From Blastomussa wellsi (taxonomy: Eukaryota; Cnidaria; Anthozoa; Scleractinia; Plerogyridae), in assembly GCA_947652115.1 (NCBI GenBank), contig OX393568.1, positions 9,238,387 through 9,302,386 on the forward strand: DNA of 64,000 nucleotides, read 5' to 3'. A program made the position numbers and the translations under genes. The notes under the pieces were generated by a model, which was given only the letters and a program-made list of their open reading frames with translations, ran no database searches and was not told the DNA's origin. Below, piece after piece: positions 25,984-37,200 of this stretch; position 1 is the first letter of the stretch, and the number at the start of each line of letters is the position of its first letter.

Positions 25984-26177
25984 TATAATTTGGTTTTATC
26001 AACTGGTTTGATAATGTCAATTGGCCACCGTAAAGAGATTCAAGAACTGACGTTTCGAGCGTTAGCCCTTAGCTTCGCTCCGACGAAGGGCTAACGCTCG
26101 AAACGTCAGCTCTTGAATCTCTTTACGGTGGCCAATTGACATTATCAAACCAGTTGATAAAACCAAATTATATTGTT
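25984..26177. mobile_element. Palindromic Penelope-like terminal repeat, copy 2
   Basis: Two arms of about 90 bp, nearly perfect inverted repeats: TTTGGTTTTATCAACTGGTT, GGCCACCGTAAAGAGATTCA, ACGTTTCGAGCGTTAGCCCTT. The right arm reads CCGACGA-AGGGCTAACGCTC-GAAAC-GTC, close to a hammerhead ribozyme core (CUGANGA ... GAAA) with U4 changed to C. Confidence 0.75.
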
Positions 26178-26181
26178 ATAC

Positions 26182-26215
<34 letters not shown>

Positions 26216-26987
26216 CTTACCCGCTCTATTCATGTGATGAAATATAGTTTGTTCAGTGTGCTCCACGTGTCGCCAGGGTACCAGATCGTTCAGGGTTTTG
26301 AAAATGGGTCGAATAAATTTCGGTTTCGATGGCTTCGATAAGGCCCAAAACCGACGTTCTTATTTTTTCGACCACTTGAGCCTATAAAACGGTCTCACAA
26401 TTTTTTTATCTTTAAAAACAAAATGCGAGTGTCATAGCCTTCAATTAACTTAGTTACTATAAACTAAAACACTGATAGCGTTGTTGGCGCGCGCTGATTG
26501 GCTATTCAAACATGGAATACCCTTTGATATTCACCTCCGAGCAACTCGTGAGCCTCTCGGGCCCTCGCGTAAATAATCGAGTTGAGTAAAGGAGATGAAA
26601 TAATCATTTCCGAGCTTTATTATCTCACTGTTTCAGTATATACTAAAACAATTATTCACCCCAGTGTCTCTGGCTAGTGTTGGATATTTGCCGGCTCGGG
26701 AAATATCCACCACAAGCCGCCTCCACTTCAGTAAACAGTTATTAACTAATGCGATATGTACATGTTGATATCACCATTAATGGCTATGCTGGTTCCAGGT
26801 TAGATTTGATTTGAATAAACATTGATATGAAAAACGTAACAGTAAGTATATGTGGTGTTCGGTTTTAAGCAAACTTTTTGGATTATTTTTTGAGTGGTTT
26901 TGCGGTTTCTGATATGCCTCCCTCTAACTTCACACCAGCGAGGTTTTCAGAATTGCTTTCCTATTTCTGCAACGTTGCTGCCGCCAG

Positions 26988-27079
26988 TCTAGCCCGCGAA
27001 CGCAGACGTATTTCCGGCCGTCGCTTGTCTCTGCCGAAAATAAGCGACGGCCGGAAATACGTCTGCGTTCGCAGGCTAC
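26988..27079. mobile_element. 92-bp hairpin MITE
   Basis: Arms GCGAACGCAGACGTATTTCC...GGCCGTCGCTT and its exact reverse flank a 15-bp loop (27027-27041). At least 31 bp pair without mismatch and outer CTAGCC/GGCTAC bases extend this. Perfect arms suggest a recent insertion. Confidence 0.85.
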
Positions 27080-27368
27080 CGCCAATCATATTCGAGATAA
27101 ATTCACAAAAATAATGGCTACTGCAAGCCGTACGACTGAAACACAGTCAACTGTTTGGATAAGTCATATAATACCCTACGAAAAAGCGTTAGCATCTCGC
27201 TGGATAATATAACGTTTTCCGCCTTGTTTTGTTGAGGCAAAAATGTGCACAAAACGTTCATGTTCGGCTTCAGTTATGTTTGTGATCCGCAAAGCCGATT
27301 TCTTTTGCGTCGTATTAGCCACGCAGTTTTGTTTGTATTCCAGTTGATTTTTTCCTGATCAGAGGTCT

Positions 27369-28013
27369 GCTTAAGGACGTTCGCGCAAACATTTTCTACC
27401 ATTGATTTTTTTCTGAAACTCTCACCACTGTAAGATAATGAGTAACTGATGTCAGAAATGCAAAAAAATTGGGGGTCACCGACTTAGTTTTGGAGATAAA
27501 ATTCACAGAAGAACACCCTAAATCTGAAAACTCGCGCTTCGTTAGCGGATACGGCTACAGTGGCTGTAAGCACAAAAATATTGAAAATAGATCTTTGAAA
27601 TGAACGTATCTCTGCCAAATGTTGTTTAAATGGACCCATAAAGTGAATTTATTCAATTGGTGTGGTTCCTTGAAGAAAAAATTCACATTTAGCGACCACA
27701 TTTCCACTCGCCTAACAGCCGCAAGATGGCAGGATTCGATGTCCTCTGGGCAGACAACTTCAAAATTTTTAAACTTCCCACATAGATTTTTTTGTTCATT
27801 TTCTGGCAATCTGCCGAGAATTGTAAATAAAATCAGTCCATGGAAAAAACAAGTAGGGGTCACCGACTTTTTAAGAGAGTAAACTACCAGCAAAGCTACG
27901 AAACGGCTTCCGGCCCTTTGTTTTTTCTTCAGCGCGCGCACTCGATGGATGACGTGGCGTGACGAATTCTGTGCGCAGTAAGGATGCGCACAAACAATTA
28001 GCGCGAACGTTTG
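27369..28013. mobile_element. Nonautonomous element with GGACGTTCGCGC ends
   Basis: Left TAAGGACGTTCGCGCAAAC and right (reversed) ACGTTCGCGCTAATTGTTTG are inverted ends; right side carries GTGCGCAGTAAGGATGCGCA. A related tail (GTGCGCAGTAAGGATGCGCAA) recurs at 28560-28581 and GGTCACC-[GA]-CT words at 27471, 27855 and 28448, suggesting a second, adjacent copy (28014-28581). A 182-codon minus-strand frame inside has no protein features. Confidence 0.6.
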
Positions 28014-28581
28014 TTGTTCATCGTAAGGGAATTTAAATTTTGTAATGAAAAAGAGGGGTTCCCATATTCGTTTAGGAGCAGGAGCACCTTGAAAATACCC
28101 CATAATTCATTAAAATATCAGCTTCAGAAATGTTTTCATTTGACCAGCTCATGCCACGTCTTATGGGCGAAGAAAAAAATAGGGAGAAAGCAAAACAAGG
28201 GAAAAAACTATTGATATACTGTATCACCTTCAAGGAACAATTTAATATGTTTCATTATGAAAGCACACATTTTCAGTCGACCTTGATTCAACTTGTTACT
28301 AGTATGCAGTGATCTCGAGGCTACAATATCTGTTCAATAAGTTCACGTTTCCGTCGATTATTTATTTTTCTGCAATGGGAATTTGTTTATATTCCTGTTA
28401 TAGAAAGAAAGTGATTGTTAGTCTAAGAAAAAGGGTAAAAAAATATAGGTCACCATACTCGTTTACGAGAAAACGACGATTTATCTCCTTCACGAGCAAA
28501 GTCGTAAATAAAACGCCGCAGTTTTCATTTAGATGCGCGCGCTGATGACGCAATAAATCGTGCGCAGTAAGGATGCGCAAT

Positions 28582-31509
28582 GCAATACAGGGGAATGACC
28601 TTAAGCTAGCAGCATTATCTTTTCCCGTTCCTTGATTATTACTGATGTGGAAACTCACCGGAAGATTTAAAACAGTCACACAATTCAGGCACAGCGAGAA
28701 TTAATTTCACTTTTGAGAAAAAGAAAAAGCAAACATTGACCATATTGGTCCCTTTTTGTCTTACATGAAAACCATTGTTATAGTAGTGTCAATAATTCAA
28801 CCGCTTTTTGGTTATGTTGAAAATCATATAGTTCTTTTTGGCTATCAACCGAAAACAAGGCTGGATCCTAAAAATCAAAAGGCATTTGTGTGTGTCAGTG
28901 CTCCTTAATGAGTCACCCACTCCACCCCACGCACAAATACGTCATAAGCACGGATCACGTGTGAACTTCCTGAGGGTACAAAAGATTATCCAAAATTTAT
29001 GTTAACGGTGACTTTGTTATTCAAATATGTTGAGCAACGATGTTATAGTTATTAGCAAATTGCATAATTAACGGCTGAGTTATGCCGTTTTGGTTTCGCA
29101 CAACCGATTAAATTTTGTTCAGCTCCGCATCCGTGTTTTTGAGAAGTTACTTACGACTGAGAGAGATAAAGCAAATACGGTAAGTGAAAACGTGATGGTA
29201 TAGTACAGTTATGATTCAGTAATACCGCTTTTGTGAAATACTTGGGCTGGGAGTTAAATCAACAAATGCCATTCATTAGATGCTGTTTGTGATTGACCCT
29301 GATGGCTTTTTAACCCCCGAAAAAAAAGTAGTCTAACCAAAGACAGTTGTACCTTCACCCAGTCAGTGAGAACACTTTAAATATTCTCTCTATTCCGGTG
29401 TATTCGCAGACTTAAAAAAAAGCTCAACTCTCTCTTGTCCCATCAAGCGGAACAGTGGTGGCAAGTGTTGTAAGTTAGCTAAAAAAAGGTTGTTTTTATT
29501 ACTTGGAGCGTTGATACTGAAGATATCTTGTAACCAAAAAGACATGAGCGAAAAGAAAATACACTGAACTGCCTACCAATAAAACTGTCTTTACAAGCTT
29601 TGATATAAGCTTGAAAGAAAAAGACGCCGATTTTTGTTTACCTTCCATCAGAAAACGATTTCGATTTAATAATAAGCTGCTCTTTGCACTCTGTCTACAG
29701 GAGAAACTAACGCAGCTTAAAAAACCAATACAGAAAAAACGTTACTTGATATTGCAATTAAAAAATACGTCATTCCTTAAATTCCTGAAACCAAAATTAT
29801 TCCAAAAATGACCATTTGATTTCGAAGTACTTGAACTTTCCAAGCACATGCCACCGGCTCACTCACTGGCAGAGTTTAGCTGTATATTTATACACACGGC
29901 TGGCACCAAAGCGATTTTAATATTACAAGACTAGTAAGGGCTGATTTCGTCGACTTCGAAGGTATGTTAGTCATCTACGCTGTTAGAATCTTGAACAACA
30001 CTAATTTGCGGGGGACGCTTTGCTTTGGCAACACTTGCGCTCAGCAAGAACAACAGAGTTATTGACGGTTATTCCTACGCCAGCCAAAAGAGCTAGAACC
30101 GGGTTTATGAGAAACAGTAACAGCACTAAGTAAGGCGGAACTTATCTGTAATAACCAGCGAGTGGAGCCAGTAGGTTACGATCTACAGAGCTGTCGTTTG
30201 GGGCACATAGATCGAGTCGTTTTCGCAAAGCGTCGCCGTCACCGGTTTGCAATCTGATCCGGTGGATCTAGATTCGGTATGAACATATGGATTGATTACT
30301 ATTCTAAATGGGAATTTACGATCGAAATGCGCAAAAAACTTTCTCAGATTGCAATCTTTCCTTTCTTGATCACTCTATTCAATCCTCAGCCATTTGCTCA
30401 ATGAAAGTTATAGACCTGATGCCGTAAAACAACCAAAAGCTATCGTTCGAATGAATCCAGTCAAGGAAGTGATAGGTTCTGTCGTGTCATGTCTGACTAC
30501 AGTAGCTATTCAGTTAACATAATAACAGGATTCTCGCTAATGTGTTTGACGAAAAAAACAGTTGTAAGAGTTGATTGCCTTATGAACGGTAGGACGTGGA
30601 ACATTATGCAAATTAGTGAGAATAATTGCTCAATACATGGACAATTCAACTCAAACCTATCGATGCGCAACGTTATTTGTCTACCAAATCTATACCGCAT
30701 GGATTAATGGCAAGTAAACGATATGCTTCTGTCAAAATCACTTGGGTTTCAATATCAAAATTAAATCTTGTTAAGAGTAGAGTTGAAGAGCGGGAGACAA
30801 AATGGTAAGTTTACACGACAGCCCATATACATGTATGTGAAATCAATGTTCCCGTCACTCACAGGATTGTCAGTAAGATAATCCAGTATCAAAAATACAG
30901 CAAATCTACTTCCTGATCTCTCAAAAGTCAGTATTAATCACCAGGATTCGTTTTTGAGGCATCACTTCAATGAAAGAAGTGTAATATGCATCATTAGTCA
31001 TTGCAGTATCTAGCTATCTGTACAACCTCGACTGAAGACATTCCGGAATCTCTGTCATCCTGCCAAGACGGAAGCTAATCGCTTGCCTGATCCCTGCTTA
31101 GAGTTCACGAACAACAGCAAATGTTCCTATGCTATTCCATGCAAGAAATAAGAATAGCTGGGCAAACAAGGAATCACGACATTGTAAACGATATAAATTT
31201 CCCGCCGACAACTTTTGATGTTTGCGTTGCAGTTTCTTTTATTACGGGCACAGTAACTTTGAACTGTGGCATCATTCCAAGGTATTACAGACATCTCCTA
31301 CATTGTTTGTCACTCGGACCTTGTTTTACTCCGTTTGTTGGCAAGCAGCACCTCATTGAAGCGGCAATGCCATTGGGCGTTGAAACAATAGAGAAAACTC
31401 CTAATCAAAGCCTCTAGCCCTGATAACAAAGAGGTCTATTGTTAAGGAGAACGAATGAAAAAATATGTTCACATGAGGTGCTGGACTACTCGTTTGTTGC
31501 GATAACAGC
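28582..31509. other. Intergenic, no gene recognised
   Basis: No coding family, no repeat with two clear ends. TATA-like TGTATATTTATAC at 29880-29892 and a donor-like GAAG|GTATGTTAG at about 29960 could mark an untranslated first exon of the SLC6 gene 4.3 kb downstream, but this is speculation. Confidence 0.4.
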
Positions 31510-31720
31510 AAGGGCGGATCTAGGGGGAGGGTGCAGGGGTGCTCACCCCACCCCCTGAGATGACCTGCGACTTTCTAATATAACTAGTATTCTGCTACGT
31601 CACCCATGAATTACGTCATTCCTTTTAGTGGTGCACTCCCTCCTGGGCCAAATCTTGGGAAATTAAGTCATTCCTTAGTGGTGCACTCCCTCCTAAGAAA
31701 AATCCTGGACCCGCCCCTGA
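31510..31720 (+). mobile_element. MITE family D, copy 2 (internally duplicated)
   Basis: Begins AAGGGCGGATCTAGGGGGAG and ends CCTGGACCCGCCCCTG, inverted ends. The block GTCATTCCTTAGTGGTGCAC..TCCT occurs twice in tandem (31616-31643 and 31667-31694), unlike the other copies. Confidence 0.8.
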
Positions 31721-32055
31721 ACAGGAGAAATAAACAGCAAAGTAAGTGTATCATTGGACTTGCCTACAAGTCATGAGAAGAAATGAGAAGCGAACGACTT
31801 TGAGAAAGTCTAGTGCATCATGAACTTCGGTTTGAAAAGCGTGGGAAAGATTGGACACCGGACTTGATATTAGGATAAGAAATCTGAACGTTTTTTTTGA
31901 ATTACTTTTTCACATTAGATTGTATTCGAGTCCCTAAAATGTTTTCATCCCGATCGCGTTAAAAAGAAAATTTCAAGATATTTTGTCACTGATTTCTGTG
32001 GGCATTTCTGTCCAAAATGAATCAATAAAAAATCCTTAAGTAAATAAACACTCAA

Positions 32056-32134
32056 TTCTGCTTGGAAAAAATGTGGAAGGCCACGCTGACAGGATGCAGT
32101 TAGTTTTCACCATCCACATTTTTTCCAAGCAGAA
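32056..32134. repeat. Perfect 22-bp hairpin with 35-nt loop
   Basis: TTCTGCTTGGAAAAAATGTG+GA (32056-32077) is exactly complementary to 32113-32134, separated by a 35-nt loop. It could be a very short foldback or a hairpin RNA locus; nothing else is known about it here. Confidence 0.85.
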
Positions 32135-32374
32135 AATAACTGACATCTGAAAAGTTCCGTTGCACTGTGCAAGCATGCCATTTCTTGGAGAAGGCACAGT
32201 ATTTGGACATTCGTCAGTACGGAAACTTGTAGGAAACAAGCGTTTGACACTCGTGGGTCACGTTTTTCCCGTTATTGATGAATTACTATGCAAAGTACAA
32301 ACGAATGTGCATTCACTGGTTGATCAAATGCTCCAGATTAGGATCGCAGCGTGCGCCTGAACAAAAACATCTTT

Positions 32375-33506
32375 AGGGATGGACCATTATATTTTTGAGG
32401 GGGGGGGTTGGGCAATTTTGTCTTGTTAAGAATTCTTTTTTTCGTCTTTGGGTTGTGCAAGAATTTTTTTTAGCACCTTAAGTTTGTGCACGAATTTTTT
32501 TCCCCCATCGGTTTCAGCATTATTCATATTTATTAAAGTGTCGCCAAAAGTGAGCATTTCATGAGGTATGCCTATACAAGTATGTAACAGAAAATGATAC
32601 ATGTACCTCAAAGCACTGCTTTCTCTCCAGGCTGATACAAGCTGCATTTAGTCTATTCAGTTATACATGTGTGGGTTACCACAAAAAATGAGAAAGTCTA
32701 TTCAGCTGAATTTTAAACGTAAAAATGTCTGGATCTTTTTATCCAATGTCAGGAAATTGAAATTTAATATGTTAAAAATAATAATTTCTATTATTAATTC
32801 AAAAATAGACAGTCTTAAAATCCAGAAATTCAAGCAAAACAAGTTTCAGTTCCCATAGTCACTGTAAAAAAAACAACTAATGATACTTTTTGACATGGAT
32901 TTTATATTTTATACCAGATTCAGTGAAATGGCTCAAATTTATGTGTTAATACAAGAGATATTTATGATATTCTTTACTGTGATGCAAAACACAAAAAGGT
33001 GAATTATTTTACAAATAATATTACAAAGTATTTTTGGTTGTTGAAAACCACTTTCCCAATTGTTTTTGATAATTGTGTTCATAATTTTCAAACTGTGAAC
33101 AATATTTCATAATAGTTGTTTATTTATTAATAGATATATCTTGACATAAATTTCAATACAAGAGCTCAAAAATGATATTTTTGACATGAATGTTATATTT
33201 TATACCAGATTCATTGAAATGTTTTAATACAAGAGATAGATGGAAATAATATATTTATTATATGATATGAAACACAAAGAGGTGAATTATACAAATAATT
33301 ACAGAGCATTTTTGGTAGTTGAAATAAAATGATGACAAAAATTACAGATTAGTTTTTCATTTGGTCTTACAGGAAGGCTTGCTCGAATTTTTTTTCCCCT
33401 TGGCCCACTGTGCATGAATTTTTTTTTCTCCACTTTTGCTGTGCAGGAATTTTTTTTTGGTATTTGCCCAACCCCCCCCCCTCAAAAATATAATGGTCCA
33501 TCCCTT
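32375..33506. mobile_element. Element H, 1.13 kb, with 40-bp terminal inverted repeats
   Basis: Ends AGGGATGGACCATTATATTTTTGAGGGGGG...TTGGGCAA and its reverse are near-identical over about 40 bp. Just inside each end, words of the form TGTGCANGAATTTTTTT recur about every 31 bp, all in the same direction. The interior is very AT-rich with no transposase. Related left ends occur at about 48783 and 51557. Confidence 0.85.
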
Positions 33507-34247
33507 AGCAGTCTTCGTGGATACCATGTAATGAACGGCTGTCACGCCTTCTTTTCCCGCCAAACTTTACGCGCACTTGTACCTGCGCGATGGCTACATT
33601 CCTTTCGCGATCACGAAGCTCGTAACATAACAACAAGTTTCGATATAACAAAGTCATTAACCAGGTTAGAGGGTGACAGTGACTTTGTATTGTAGTAGAA
33701 TAGTTCGCTTTTGTCATGAAACTATGTGAGAACAAAATTGATCAGAGGTCGCAATTATTGTCTTGTGATATTGTTTTGATAATTAATACATCCTGTTGGA
33801 GTGTTTGTGTGAGTGATTGACATTTGTTGAATACCTGAACCGCATCTTTATATTCGTTTCCTCACGACATTTGAAGACCTTTATTTCCTGCAGTTTCCGC
33901 TCATTGCTGATGTGATTCTGAACTCACCACGTCTTTTCCTACATAAAACAGGAGTAGTTGATCGCGATCGGGAAAAAAGTAAGCTGACATTACCCGTGAG
34001 AACTGTTGTAAAACTCATTTGAATACTACGATCAACAATAGTTAACGTAGAAGTTGTATGCAGTACATGATCAGAACTTCGCCAGCAAATTAAAAGCACA
34101 ATCTGCGGCTGATCACACAGGTTAACTTTTCAGTGTTGAGCGACTCGTTCAGTTAAATAACGCCTAACAAATCCCGTTGTATGTGCTGCCGGTTTTCGCA
34201 GTTCGAGTTGTTTATATTATATTTGCTTGTTCATTTGATCTCCACAG
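33507..34247. other. Upstream region of the SLC6 gene
   Basis: No repeat or coding frame recognised. The sequence just before 34248 (TTTGCTTGTTCATTTGATCTCCACAG) looks like a splice acceptor, so the promoter may lie further upstream, behind an unseen untranslated exon. Confidence 0.4.
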
Positions 34248-34249
34248 GG

Positions 34250-37200
34250 ATGGATCTATCATTGCGAGATGACAAATCAACCGATGTACTGACTCACAAA
34301 TCAAAGGAAGATCTTTCTTATGAACCGAAAGAATGGAAAGGAAAGTCTTCAACTGATATCGCTGCAGCCGAGAGTGGTGAGGGCGGAAAAGAAAAGCGCG
34401 AGACTTGGGGTCATAAAGCGGAATTTATTCTCGCCACTGTTGGTTTAGCTGTTGGCTTGGGTAATGTTTGGAGGTTTCCGTACCTTTGTCAGAAAAATGG
34501 AGGAGGTAAGAATATTCAGTAACAATCTCTGACGAGATCACTATAATTTAATAAAAATCCTGTAAAATGTAGCTAAAATTTGATTTATTCCTTGGTAAAC
34601 GCCCCACTCGGCGGGTCGCCGCATCGTGTGTAAGCGCCTTTTAGCTCATCCCAATCGAGTGTGTCGTAATCGTGTTACGACACGTCACTAACGCTTCACG
34701 AACATTAGACTACACCTCTACAAAAGTCGCCGCACAGCGCTTAAAGATTTACGCTTAGCTGACATAAGTTCATTCTTCCTCGATGAGAAGAAGATAGAAT
34801 CTTGCTATGGCGTGACGAATCAGTATGCACAAGATGGAAATAACGTGCTAAATTTAAATTAATTAAGACTAAAAATTTATTTAGGTTAAAAAAATGAAAG
34901 GGCATTCGTTTACAAGTTATTATTTTGCAATTGAAATTCATTTGACCCTGTTGGTCATGGTGAAGTTCTTTGTTTATTTATTGTTTGTCCGGCCGGCCGT
35001 GTTGAGTGTAGCGATGTTTCTCGTTAGGTCATCCATTGTTATTAATATGCCAACCAGAACCTAATTGGTCGTTGAAACAATGACTTCTTTTGTCCCGTGG
35101 TTGGCAAATTTGATTATCAAAAGAAATATGCGTCAATGTTTGTAAACAAGAAATATCGCTATTGCAACCATCCCACGCAACACCCGGTTGTTACATCTTG
35201 ACTTAAGCAAACTGACATCAAATTAACATAATGTTTTACTGTACATTATAATATAGATAGGACTCTGCGCTCTGATTGGTCAAAAACCCATGTTTTATCA
35301 CAGTATAAAACATGGAAAAAGCATGTTTTATTGTTTTTCATCAGCTTTACTCTAGTGAAAATTCGCAAGGGATGTCGGCAAACATTTTCAAAAAAAATTC
35401 CGGACAAAATTCTGAGTAAAGCTGCAGAGATTGACGAAGAAGCTTCTAAGTTCGAGATGAAAGTAGAAGAAGCGAAATTTTAAAATTGCTTCAGTTTATC
35501 GATCGTGCATGTTTTGGTGTTTTTACTCACGGCTTATATAATCTATATCATAAAACAAATGAAGAAGCCTAAGCCATGTATTATACTGTCATAAAACACG
35601 ATGGGCATTTGAGAACACAAGGGAAATGTATATCACGATTGGCCCTGGAATTTTGCCTGTTGTATTTATTTTATAATTTTGGGAAGGGAAAGTGCGAGCG
35701 GGAAACAAAACAAATGTTTTGTTGTTTCCATGCTGTGTAAACCTGGAAACAACTTATGGGAAACTTTATACACGTATCAATGTTAATCCACTGAGGGGGG
35801 GATGGAATCTGTGCTTACACTATTTACGCTAATTTTATCTATCTCGTAACTTTATATTTTAAATGATAGGTGCATTACATGGACAAAACATGTTTCTGAA
35901 AAATAATACACAACTTTTTTGTTTTGGATGCACAAGTTTGCATCCAAACCAATGCAGCGTGCACTGGGGCAAACTTGGGAAAAGGTTTTAGCTTCCTCTT
36001 TTGATTCAGTTCATAGACCCTACACATAAATGGCTGCCAGTTTGAAATTCTTTTGTATTCATTTAAATTAGCCCTACTAACCTCGTTTATGAGTTGGTAA
36101 TTCAAAAGAATTTTTACTTTTAAACAAGGTTAGTGAAACTAATTTAAATACATACAAAGTAATTTTAAATTGGCAGCCATTTATGCATAGGGTCTATATG
36201 TGTTGACCTGGTGTGCATTGACAGTGTAAGACATTGAACTGGACTGGGACTGGACAAAACTGTGAACAAAACCTGAATTGTATCAGAAAGTCTCTTAGAG
36301 CCAATTTCATTAGCTTGAGTAGACCTGGGTATTGACATCATTCATGGCTGATATTGAGTATAATTTATATACAATAAAACTCATGTCCCTGATTCGTACA
36401 TTCCTGGATGTTGGAAAGTGATTTAGCATGAAATTCAGAAGAGAAAAAATATGTTTTGTAAAAGGCACAACATCTGAAAGGTGTTTTGTTTTCTTGAGTT
36501 TGACAAGCTCACACAGGAAAAAGGTTTTCCACATGTCTCAATATTTGTTTTAATAAGGTACCATCAGCACTTGGCTGGAGCCGAAACCAATTGTGGAATT
36601 ACAAGCATTTTAGGCATCCTACTGATGAAGGGTTATGGCAATTAGATATTTATTACAGGAGCCAACATTGAGATTGTGGTCTGTCACCTTTAAATTGTGT
36701 TTGGTGCTACCAAAAAACTCTACAAATGTTATCTCTACCAAATTTTCAGTGCTGTAATCATGAATGCACTTGATAACACCAAATTATTCTATAACCACAG
36801 AGTGCCAATCAACTTGAAATCAAAGAAGTGTTGACTCTTTGAAAAGAGAGATGAAATCTTTTTGATTGACATGTGCGTTTTGACGCACAACAACAATTTG
36901 TCTTGCTCTGAGGCAGGATGATGGATCATTTGAAGTTTGGTACGGTTTGACAAACTTTGGTTGGAGAAAACCTGCCACCCGCACTAGTAAACTGGAACTG
37001 ATGATAGACATTTTTGCAAAACAAACAAAAATTTGCCTTGTAAAGACAATACCTAATGAACTCCATATTTGTTTATCAACAGGTGCTTTCCTTATTCCTT
37101 ACGTCATCTTCATGGTAATTGAGGGATTACCACTGTTCTTTCTGGAGCTGAGTATTGGTCAGCGAATGAGAAAAAGTGCCATAAAATGCTGGGAAGACAT

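Noticed and set aside
27555..28103. 182-codon minus-strand frame, among the longest in the window
   Set aside because: It lies inside the GGACGTTCGCGC-ended repeat, shows no domain or signal features and has no plausible promoter or splice context; better explained as repeat DNA.
31121..31417. 98-codon frame upstream of the SLC6 gene
   Set aside because: No family similarity, no splice partners; likely chance.
34181..34249. Upstream in-frame start for the SLC6 protein
   Set aside because: It would add a hydrophobic stretch before a normally hydrophilic cytoplasmic N-terminus, and this part looks like the pyrimidine tract of an acceptor ending at 34247; kept only as an alternative.
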